The notes under the pieces: generated by a model | What the model saw: only the letters and a program-made list of their open reading frames with translations | Database searches by the model: none | Told to the model about the DNA's origin: nothing | Assembly (NCBI GenBank): GCA_033675545.1 | Contig: JAWDGP010006459.1 | Location: 52,501 to 116,500 of the forward strand | Reading direction: 5' to 3' | Origin: Elysia crispata | Taxonomy: Eukaryota > Mollusca > Gastropoda > Plakobranchidae | Length of the DNA: 64,000 nt | Position numbers and translations under genes: made by a program | In this document: piece by piece, positions 41,101 through 53,100 of the stretch | How the letters are laid out: the number at the start of each line of letters is the position of its first letter | How positions within the stretch are numbered: position 1 is the first letter of the stretch

Positions 41101-44100
41101 GATTTTGGTAAACATAGATTGTCTGAAGCAATGATATCTTGCTGTTGGAACAATTAATACTACTTCTGAGTGAAAAAAAAAAACTATAAAAAAATTTCAG
41201 CTTAGAAGAAATTCATTGTTATATTTGTCTTCTTTTGTGTTTGGAATATTTCTGCTTTTTTTTTTTTTTTAACAATTAGTATGTTCCCTTTTTTTATATA
41301 GGTCAGGAGAGCATAGCTCTATAGATTCCTCTCGCTTGTCCACTCGCTTTAGGCACCTAGACAGAGGAGACATGCAAAGCGCTGCCTCCAGACTCGATTC
41401 TTCCACAGTTCCCAGATTCAACACATTGCATGATCAACAAGTCAGTTTTTTATAATATTCGTTATTCAATTTTAATAAGAAATTTGGCACATACTAGGTT
41501 TGATAAATGGCATGTTTAAACAAATGTAGATATGTCTTTCAATAATTTTGATGTTCTGGAAATAAAAATCAATTATTCAAATTTTAATATTTAACTACTG
41601 CTTCTTAAGGATGATTAATCCCTTGACTGCTACACCATTTTCCAATTCCCCACCCCATGCTAAGGAAATTTTTGTGAGATAATGGCTATGTCCTTCATTT
41701 AACAAATTCTACAACTCTAGATCTAGAAATAATAGCGATAGGTACCAAAAACTATATACCAAAGGCAAAGCCATGGCTTGCTAGTCAATATCTAGATCTA
41801 GTCATGACCGATGCTCTTCCATACAATATGGGCTAGATCTAGATTCTACAAGCCAAACACACAGGAACAGTTTTGTGTGTGGATGTGAGTATGTGTATGT
41901 TCACATGTTTTAAACGTTCTTTGTCAGACTTATATGATACCATGAGCTATTAAAAGTTTTGGGAAAACTTGAGCTTTCCAGTGATACTATTTTTATTCTT
42001 TGAAAACCGAAACTGATTTTCAATGAGGCAAAACAAAACTTGCCATATTGAGCTCGTACAGTGTACGTACACAGTGCATGGGACACCCTTCAGATAGGCA
42101 CGTACAATGTATGTACACAGCGCAGTGAGTGGTTAAAGCCCCTTCTGATTCAGATTTGCTTCTAATTCTGCTAGCCTCCACGATTAACAGTTCCGTTTTT
42201 GCTCATGGAATTTTTATATCTGTAAACTTGAAAAGAGAAATAAATGAACAGGCTTAGAGTAGAAATGGCTTTCATTTCTAACCAGGTAAGCTGGTTGGAT
42301 ATGTTCAAGATGATTGAGGCACAGCACCGCACTGAGCTGCGCTCACAGCATGAACAGCATGAGAGGTTGCTGCACGAGATGCAAAAGAATATGGCTAGGG
42401 AGCTCTCCAAACAGCAGGACACCCTCAAGCATAGCTTGTCAGCTCACAGAGAGGTGAGTGAACTTCAATTAGCTATAGGCAAGCATTAGAAGATTTAGCA
42501 AATAAGGAGAATTCATATGTGTGTGTGTGTGTATCTGTTTTGTGAAAACTAAGTTCCTTTTTTGTGTCTGGAAGATTTTGTTCCATAAAATCAGTAACAT
42601 TGACCAGAAATGAGAAACTGGACAACTAAAATGTGAAAAGCTGGAAAAGTGAAGTAAAGGAAAAAAAATATGCTAAATAATACCACGTCTAGATAATATT
42701 ATGCTAGATAAATAATAACATATCCTTACAGGTAGATCAATTTCTTTTTTTTTTTTTAATTTTTTTTTCTATCTCAGATATTAGAGGAATTGTCCCCTGG
42801 TCGACATAGAGATTCGAGGCAAAACAAGAACCAGTCGCGACAGTTTGATGATATTGAAGGTTCAAGCGTGGACAGCCACAGATCAGTTGAATCACCTGCG
42901 GACCAGTCAAGCCATACAACACTGCAGGGTGTGGATGTTTCTTTGAAGAACCCTCCACCTTTCTCAAGATACAGTGATCTGTATGACAACAGTAAGTTGG
43001 CATAATGTGTGCTCAACATTTTTTTTGAAGATACAGATTTTATAAAGGGGATGAGGCTCAAAGGGTGTTCTCGATAGTATCTCAGCAGCTTAATAATTGA
43101 TTTGAGATGGCTTGAAATGCCTCAGCATTGCATAGTGGAAAAAAATAGGCTTCTTTATCATGCAATACTAACAATGTGACTGAAACAATATTTTTAAACA
43201 CCAAGAATCAGTCTTTCCTTACCAGTTTCACTGTTTTGCACAATTCTTAAATAATAAAGATGAAAATGCAATTGGAAATGTTTACCGAAAGGTAAGGACT
43301 AGCCTGCAATTGATGCCGAGCAAAAGATTCTGACCTTTTACTCGTTTCTTTATCATGCAGACATCATAGATTTATTAGAATATAAATTAGAATTAAAATA
43401 AAGGTGTTTACTGATTCTGTATCATCTCTTTTCCAAGCAGAAGACCCGGATGATCTCCCAGTGAAGCGATCTCTAGAGAGTGAGCTCTCCTCTCCCTCCA
43501 GACCAGCAGACACCTCTCTCAGCCAGTCACATATCTCTCTGGGTCGTGATAAACTGTTGCGAGGTGGTGTCTACAGTAGTCCTATGCCTCTAGCCAAGTC
43601 TAAACATAAAGTGAGTAGACTATAAGTGAAAACACACACACACACACACCCATATATATCTATATAGGCACCCCAACTTCTCATCATGCCCTGATTTCTA
43701 TCAGAAGTGAGTGATTTCATCATTCAAAAGTCTTAAATTGTAATTTTGCATAGGTTAGAGTCACTTTACAAGCTAAAAAAATATCAAAACAAATTAACCC
43801 ACCTTCTGCACAAACTTAGATGGGAGCTGTCTTGATGCTCACAAAACCAAATGTTAAAATAAGGAATGTTAATGAGGTAAAGCAATTAATATTAATACTG
43901 CATCATGAACTTTAAAGAAAATTAAAAAAATCTGTTTTGTTGTGTGAGTAATTTTGTTAGATTTAAGAAATACTGATTTCCATGCTTGAAAGCTTTACAG
44001 AAGTCTTGGAGTATAGTGAAACACATATTTATAAAAACTTAAAAAAATTTTTAACATTGACATGAGAACCTTACAGGCGTTCAATCAGTATCTAGTAAGT

Positions 44101-47100
44101 TAACTTGTATCTAATGACATCTCAGATGATTGTAACTTTGCAATTGCTCTCAATCACTATAAGAAAAACAGATCACATTTTTCACTAACAATTATTTTAA
44201 ATTTTATAGAATTCACCTAGAGCCCACAAGTCTTCCAGTGAGGGAACTGTGCATTCTTCCCCCAAAGATGACAAGTCTCGTAACGCTAACTCTACCCGCA
44301 AGCTTCCAACTGACCTGAGACGCAATCGCCTGGAGCAGGAGTGTCTTGGATCAACAGATGTGTCCCAGGCAGAGTCGGAGGACTTCCTCTCTCCAAGGTT
44401 TTAACACACTTAACATGCTCGGCAATCTCTGCATATTGTAATACAACCTGCATTTAAAAGGATCCTGTTTTTTTTTTCTGTGATACTACTTAATTTTTGT
44501 AAATAAGTAGTGCTCATTTCGCCACTGACCTCAGTTCTTTAGTGCAGAGGCCTTGAATTCTAAAACAGAATAAAACAGGCTTTTATTTTGAATTATGGCT
44601 ACATCTAAAAGTTATTCTCCATGAAAAGAACACTAGAAATCCATACTCAGTGTTACACAAGTACTTTATTAGAGATGTAAAACCATAATGTACAAAGAGT
44701 GCTTGATAACAGACCAGTTTTGTATTTAAATGTTTTTTGGGGATAGTTTGTTCATACTCTTCTGATTGTCAAATAATGGTATTTTTTTAGCTTTCATCAT
44801 GGTGTACATTTTAAGTATATGGTACCCTTTTAATTCGTTAATCTTATGAATGTTTGTCAGTGGCAAAGAAGGGTTATAAACATTTTTGTCAAAAGTGTTC
44901 ACAATAAACTTCAAAATAATATCCACACATGTCTAACGAGTGGAACAGAAATGAATGAAAGTCCTTTTCAGATATGGCACACTCAGTTCACATTTGAATG
45001 AAAATATATGTGGCTCATTAGCTTCTTTGAGCTTATTACAGCTTTCACACCATGCTATTCATTAGGCTTGGAACTGTCTGGTTTTTAATCTGAGGGTAAG
45101 AACCTGAGGGCTAATTGTTAAAGTTATGAACAACTTAAAGGAATTTAATCCAAGAGCTACACAGTTTTATGAAGTTCGTGAAAATAATCTTATCATAGAT
45201 GCCACTTTTCCAGGGGGGATGAAAAACGTTCAAGCAAAATTTTAAGACTTGTGTGGCTTCTCTGCCTTATCAGATGATGAACATAGGCTATTTGAAGAGC
45301 CGAAGACTGTGTAGAACTACAAGTGCAGTTCCTAGGCATTTGCTTTCAAAGTGAGGATTCTTTTCCTATTGTTTGTATATTGCTTATCTCTCACAGTGAG
45401 AAAACAAATTTAAGCAGCTCCTCCTTGAATCCAAGGCCTGACAGTGATGTTTATCATTGTTCTTAACATAGGTTGTCAACTTTCAGGGATTTACTATACA
45501 ATAAGCAATGAAAGTTTTAATTTTTGCATCCCTTTTATTGTTTCTCAGAACTCGCATTAACCTGAGAGAAAAGCATGCCCGCCACTTAGCTGACCTTCGA
45601 GCTTACTATGAAGAAGAGCTTCGAGACATGCGTCAGATGTTACAGGCATCGCAGCGCAAACTGGAGAGGGGTGGTGGTGATGGCAGCAGCAGCAATAAGT
45701 CACAGTCACAGGTGACTTCACTGCAACAACCTCTAGGGCAGTCCATGGAGGAAAAGATTCTGGCAAAAGAAAATGAGGAGTTGCGACAACGATGCCGCGA
45801 ACTGCAGGATGATTACCATGACTCAAAGAGGTCTGTAAGAGGAAGTACACAATCCTAGGGTTATGTTTTTAATTTTGTTTTTTAGCTATACATCTAAGGC
45901 TTGCTTTGTTTTGTACTAAATAAGATTAGATGGTTGAATATGTTCAGCCTGTACAAACATAAAATATGCCTACAGTGCTGGGGAAAAAAAGTCAGTAAAG
46001 AATGCATTTCAAACCAGAGCAGTAATTATGACATAGTAGTGATGTTGTCTTAGTCTTTATCAGCCAAAAAAAAACCCAGATCTTATAGCAGTAATTGTTT
46101 CATGCACATTTATTATAAAACTTACAAAGCAAATCAAAGATGATAGTTGAAAAAATTTCTTGGATAGAAACTGCTGTTTGCGAAATGACAAAACATGCAT
46201 GAAAAACAAAAACCTCCTCTTTTATAGTAACCTCTAATGTCTTTTGTTGGTACTTTGCTTTATTTTTTTTTTCCTAAATGGTTTTCTCCCTATTTTTTGT
46301 CTTCAGTGAGATAAGAGAGTTGCAGCAGAAAATTCAGGGTCTTGAGATTAGAGCTGTAAGTAAACATTGGTTTAATCTGAAGTCAAAATTTAATTAAAGT
46401 TCTAGCTTGAAATGCCTGATGGTAAGGAATATACAGAGGAAATATAGCTGGAAATCTCCCACACCTGTTGCAGCCAACAAATTCTCAATGGACGTAGCCT
46501 GCAGAGTTACCAAGATAGCTGAATAAAAATTATTGCAATTAGCATATGTAAACATGAATTTAATCCATTTAAAGTTAAGCATTATTGCTGATAACCTTTT
46601 TTTTTTTTCATGTTTTTTGTTTTAAATCCAAAAAACTCTGTCTTGAGGGAATAGCAAAAACAAAGACGATTATTTGCAAAATTGTCCACACACTTTTGCT
46701 CTGTTTGTTGTCTGTTTCAGGCTGAAACTGATTAACTCTAATCATAATTTAGTACATTTAGATCGCATCATTTAAACTTGATGAGTTTCTGTTAGTTTAT
46801 CCTCCCAACTCCTCTTAGCTTAAAGTATAAACTTATGTAAGTCTCCATCAACAAAGTTACAGTCACGGGATCATGAGATTGGGATGTTTCTCTTTAACTC
46901 CTGGGTTCTCACTCATAGCATGATGTCACTAGATTTTCCCTTCTTTTGATACTAAGACATGTTTCTCTCTACAAATAAGCTAAAATTTGGACAATTTTCT
47001 GTGGCAAATTTAGAACTTTTAATTATGTTGACTATGTAGAATTTTTTTTTTTTTAAATCTGACATTTTGCTGTTATTTTCTATCACCTGTCTGTCACCAA

Positions 47101-50100
47101 CTTTCAATGAGTAAGTCTGACTATGCTGAGCGTTATGATCAGTCACAAGCACAAGTTCTGAATCTGGGCTCACGTCTAGAAGAGCTCACAGAGTTTGCCA
47201 AAGAAAAAGAATCCACAAGTTCCGACCTGGAAGTAAAGAACAAAAAAGTAGCTGAGTCCTTGCAGATGGCTTACAAGGTACTGATAACAAGTTCACTGTC
47301 TCCAATCAAATGAGACTGTGTAGAAATTTGTACATTTATAAATATTGGAATGGTAAAGGAGAGGAGAGTGGGTGGGGGAGAGGGATACATATTACATTAG
47401 CTCTGTTAAGATCTAAGCTTTTGGAACTTCTGTTCATAATTTTAAATGTGTTCACACAGACCTCTTTCCCACACCTTACATCCTTTAATTTCAGCTTCAC
47501 TAGTACTGTTCGTAACCCTTCTTGTACGGACAGTAACTGATCCTGAATTTTTAATTTCTTTCTTTTTTTTTTTTTTGTCATCATTTTTTAATTCTTAAGA
47601 ATTTTTTTTTGTAATGAATAATCATACTCATTGAATAATGCCCTACATTACAAGTAATTAAAGGCTTCAGTGAAACTTATGTCTTTGATGCGTTAAACTG
47701 TCCCTGTTCACTAATTTAATTTCTTATTTATGGTAGAAAGAGAAAGAGCTGACAGAATCGCTGCACAGTGCCAAAACAACAATACAGCGGGTAAGAAATA
47801 GCTGATAGCTAGAGTTGATGTATGTTTCATAGCAGGATTTTTTTTTTCCTGTTGAAAAGAATGTTTGAAGGAGAGGATGAATATGCCTGATGGTATGAAT
47901 TGTAAAGAGAGAGTATAGCTGGAAACTATTCTTTGAAATTTTAGCATAACAAACATTTATATTGTAAAAAGAAAGTGTAATTACGTCTATACATATTCTT
48001 GCACCAATATCCTCTTAGAGTTGATGATTTCTTGGATTCACTTGATTGAGAAAGCATTTGTAAATCACAATTTTATCATCTTTCAATACTGCTTTTATCA
48101 CTGTTATAACTGCTGTTATCACTAAAACCCCACCTTGAAAGACTCTTACTTCTATTATTTTTGTGTTCATCTTTTTTCTTCTTGGTTTTCTTATATTTGT
48201 GTATGCTTCTAACATTTTTTATATTAAGTATATATCATTTTTTCACAGTTGGTTGACAAATATGAAATGTTGGAGAAAGATTACACACTTCTTAAGGTAA
48301 AACCTTTGTTTCAACAGATAGGCATCTAATCAGAGTGGTTGCATCATTGCTTTCTTATTTTTAGAATTGGACAGAAAATACAAGGATCATTGATAGTGAT
48401 TAAATGCTTTCACTTGTCAGCATTTATCTCATTAAAAAATGTCATATCTAACTCATTTGGGTTCTATATGGATGTTATATCATTGTGACATAAAACTGAC
48501 TTATCCCAGTAACCCTGGTATATTTTTCATCGTACTAAAGGAGTAAAATAGTAAGAAGGATAAATAAGAAAAGTTGAGAAGCTTGGTAGTACATTCCAAC
48601 AGGCTTTGTCTCTCACTTATGTGACTCTATCTGGATTAGATTTGTAATTCCTTTTTTTTTTCTTTGGTCAAGTGTCTGGAGTATTAACAACTGTAAGTGA
48701 ATTGTAATTATGATTACTGGAAAATATTTGGAATGAATGTTTGTCTCTAAATTTCTTTGCAATTTTCCACTATTCACAGGAGTCAGCAACAGCCAACCAA
48801 GAGAAACTGCTCCAATCTAGGCAGGAAGCAATTGAAACTAATAAGTATGCACTGTTCTTTTTAGCATCATTTTGCATCTTGTTTGAGCTAAAAAGAAAAC
48901 TGACAATGTTATGAAAATTAGATTCCATCTGGACATCCAGACCTATCAAACATTGCTTACATTTACTTTGTGTCATGAAAAATAGTTGTAATTTGGCCTA
49001 GATTTGTGATGTATTTTTTTAACCTTTTAAATTTGATGAAAGCATGATTCTTTATAGGAGAAGATTATCAAGCTTTGGCACACAATAACACACAGCTGAA
49101 CTGAATCATGGTTTTTCACACACTCCCTGCAACAGTTAAAATTTTGAAGCCTATTTGGTGTGTTTGGGCTTTTCACAAAAATTATTTGAAATCAATTTCA
49201 TGTAACTTTTATGTAGTAATGAACTATGAATTGTTGTTTATTTTTTTCTTATCACCACACTTTGCATAAAACCAATAATCTTGTTTTTCATTTGCCTTTT
49301 TAATAACTAAATTATTTTAAACTATTTAATAAGATAAGAAAACAATTTTTTGGGATCAGAGGATGGAATTAGCAACCTTTCTTTAGAGCTAAATGCCATA
49401 GTCCCATCCCTTAGTGGTCTAGATATATGATGGAAGCTTTATTTACCTAAATTGTTAAAACCTAATAACTCCCAGCAATGGACAATTTTGGCATACATCC
49501 TGGCTCGAGTAATATGTCCCCAATCTTCATCCACCATAAAATAGCTTTTGTATGAGTGATATCATGGGGCAGAACCCTGGATGCAGAGCAAGGTGTGACA
49601 AATTTTCAGCTCTCTAATAAATTTCACCTGCGGCCAGGATTCAAGGGAATGGCCTTGTTTAAAAATACATGCAATTTTCTAAAAAATATCACAATTCTTT
49701 TCTATATTCAAATTCGACGTCAAATTGAACACCATTTAGGAACCAAACACCAACCAAAAGCATAAATTTTTTCTAGGAATCAGAAGAACAAATATCTCCT
49801 GTCCGACTGATCTAACAAGAAAACTTTTCTGTTAATGAAATTTTATAGATCTCAAAAATGCCTTTGGAATGTTAAAAGCAAATTCAAAAAAAAAAAAGAA
49901 AAAAAAGAAGAGAGAAAACTTACGAAGAGGTGACAAACTCTAAGACCTTCTGTCCGAATGCCAACAATTATTTCCCTACAATTGCCTTTTGTCTCATCCT
50001 CCTATGAATCAAAGCTCACACAATTTAGCCATAAAGGCCTTGATCTTGAGCGGATTCCATTATTTACTAATAAGCATATAATTTCCTATTAGTTATTAGT

Positions 50101-53100
50101 TGACTGGCAAGGGAAATACACAGTACATAGCTTTGTTTATCTTCTAGGAATATCTCCAGTCTATACAGTAGTATAATCATAAACAGCGTGAAGAATATCC
50201 CTTGTAAATGACTTTGTGTGTAGGGACAAAAATCTCTGCAGGTGGAGACTAGTTATCTGGGGGCATCGTTATACCCTCACCAGGATGTATGCCATAACCT
50301 TGAGTTGATGGGTACCATAAGATACACAGGAAATCATGAGGTGTCAGAAAGAAAATAGATGTAAAATTTCATAAATATTCTCCTAATTTATATACAATAA
50401 TTTCCTACATAATCTAGAGAAAATTGGAACCTTCTCCAAAGATCAGCACATTGCATTAAAAAGAAAGACTCTTTTCCTCAGTGACTTAGTGACACACACC
50501 TGATATGATTAACCTTGATATCTGTAAACTCAAAGGTGTGGTATTAAAAAGGATAGTGTTTCAAAATATTGAATTTGCTTTGTGTTGTCCTAGGGCCTAT
50601 CTTGGGCAATACCAGACTAGGCATGACTCTAGAAATCTCCAAAGAATAATATTGACGACAAAGACACACCTAGACAATCAGCAATGTGGTCTAATGCTCA
50701 TGAAAACAGCATGAAATCCATGTTAGAACACAAGACATTTAGTGTCCTGATATTTTCTCTTCCCAGTAAATTTTCTCGGCTTGAGATGGACAACAAACAA
50801 CTTCAGCATGACAATGAAATTCTCAAGCATGAACTGACAATGGCAAGGAGGTGAGTAATCCCTTCTGAGTCATCAACTTTAAAATAGTTTTTCATCAGTC
50901 TTCAATTGAAAAAGATCAACTGCCAACATTCTAAATATTTCTGCTTTGTATTATTTTTCCTGCGTGGTTATAATAGCTCACTGTCTAAAGATGAAGGCTA
51001 TACTGCTTTTATGGTATGTCATTTGCATTGATCATCGTGATCAAAGAGTTAGTTCAGAATGTTAATGTCAGCATATATTCATTATCTTAATGTTATATTT
51101 TTTTCCCCTTTAGGAACATAATCTTTTTTGTCATGCCTCAATTATACCAAACTCTGTTGGAAAACTGTAAAAGTTATCATGTGCTGACATATCATTTAGT
51201 TGTTATATATTTTGGCTTTGAATTCCTAGCAATATTTTATTTATTTTCTGTTTGTGTTTTAAATATATAAGGAAAAAAAAGTAATTAACTTGTGTTGATC
51301 CTTTTCTCCTTTTCCTTAGCTCTTTGAGCATGCGTACAAGTTATGAAGACTCTTTCAGCCCCTCTCGGACCAGGGAGCAAGGAAGAGCAAATCACAATGC
51401 CTCAACATCTGTCAGAGCTAGATCTAGAGACAGGTTAGTGTTAGATTTTGTAAATACTGCAATTTCAAAATCAGAGTGATATTCCTGACATGGTCTTAGA
51501 CATGAAGCTTATTCATGGTCTCTTAATCTGTTTTATATCCTATTTCATGTAAGAAATCTGAATTTTTCTGAAGAAAGGAATTTGAATAGTTCTACACTAA
51601 TCCACAAGCATCACCAGTTCGACAATGCTCTATAGTACAGTGTTCAGTGTAATCCATTTAACCGCACACAATCTAAACAAGTCTAGTCATGTGCTAATCA
51701 AATCACATTATTATATCACTCTTTTTTAATGTCTGGGTCAAGAAAATTGCATAAATTTACAAGTTAAAAGATATTTTTGCGCTTGAAATAATATAGGAAG
51801 AGAGAATTCATCCACATGTAAATATGATACCTTTCTAAAAAAAGACATTTTTGACATATGAGGTTGCAATTTAAAAGCTTAAGAACAGTCAATAAATTGC
51901 TTAAATCTAATCGCATTAGTATATTGAGTATAGTGCATTGATTCAAGTGCATGAGAACAAATAGATTGCATTTGGTGAAGGGGACCAAAACATTTATTAG
52001 AGTGCTTAGGTGCAAGTGCATTAAACAAAGTTATTGGATTGAAAAAAAAAAGCTTGGAACAGAGTTTCCATACTGCAGTGCGTGAAAGCAATAAATTCAG
52101 TTCCTCTATTATTACTTGATTCTCAGAAGCCAACACAATTCGTCACCGACCTCTCTTAGAAATAGAAACCCTCGTGCAAACTCCCCTGATGATGAAACTG
52201 TGAGTCCAGTTGATGATCTCATACGGTCCCCAATCTTGCGGGCTGAGCAAGAACTGCGCAAGCTGCAGGGGTCAGTTGGAGGAGCTGTGGGATCTGAGAG
52301 CCGTGAATTTGCACCGAAGCTGCAGCGCAAGTTTTATGGCACTGAGGTCCCCTCTCAAACAGGAGGTTTGTATACTAAGATAAAATTGATTAAAAATCAA
52401 TCGGAACATATGAAAACCGTAAGCTCAAATTCAGCCAAAGATTTGCTATTTTGAATAATGTTGTGCTGTACATTTATCTTATGTCATGTGATTAGAGAAA
52501 GAGTTCTCTTTTACCTTGAGAAATTTATTTTTGAGTGGTAAGAAAAAGGTGCAGGGCTTTAAATTGATGCAGCATTTAGCCTTGTTCAGAGATAAAACTG
52601 ATTTGATGAGCAGTAAAACTGAAATATCTAGAAATGGTTCTTTTCTAAACAGGATGAAATCGTCAGTAATTTGTATTATAGAGCTTTGATTTGCTTGCAA
52701 ACAGCTGAGACACAAATGCTTTGAATTATGTCAATCCTCTCACAATTTTTTTATTAGAGATATTAGACAAACGTTTAATACAAAATGACTGCAATTTTTT
52801 GTTTTTACATTTTTAAAATATTTTTTTGCCTTTCCAGGTAGGTAGTAATCCTCATTTGAATTGATCCATATGCTTTTTGGAAGTGGTGTAAACTTCCTGC
52901 TTTGAATATTTAATCTTCCAGCAACATCCAGCAACAGGAGCCGCAATGTATTCAGTCCAAGCTCAAAGACAGGATCATCACTGGAGAAAAAGGGACGCTC
53001 GGCTCCACAAGGCAAGATAACTAGGGCCAGCGCCAACAGGCCTTCATCATCCAAAGCTGAGCCACTGAACTTTATCACAGAAAAGGACAGAGCTGGGAGA

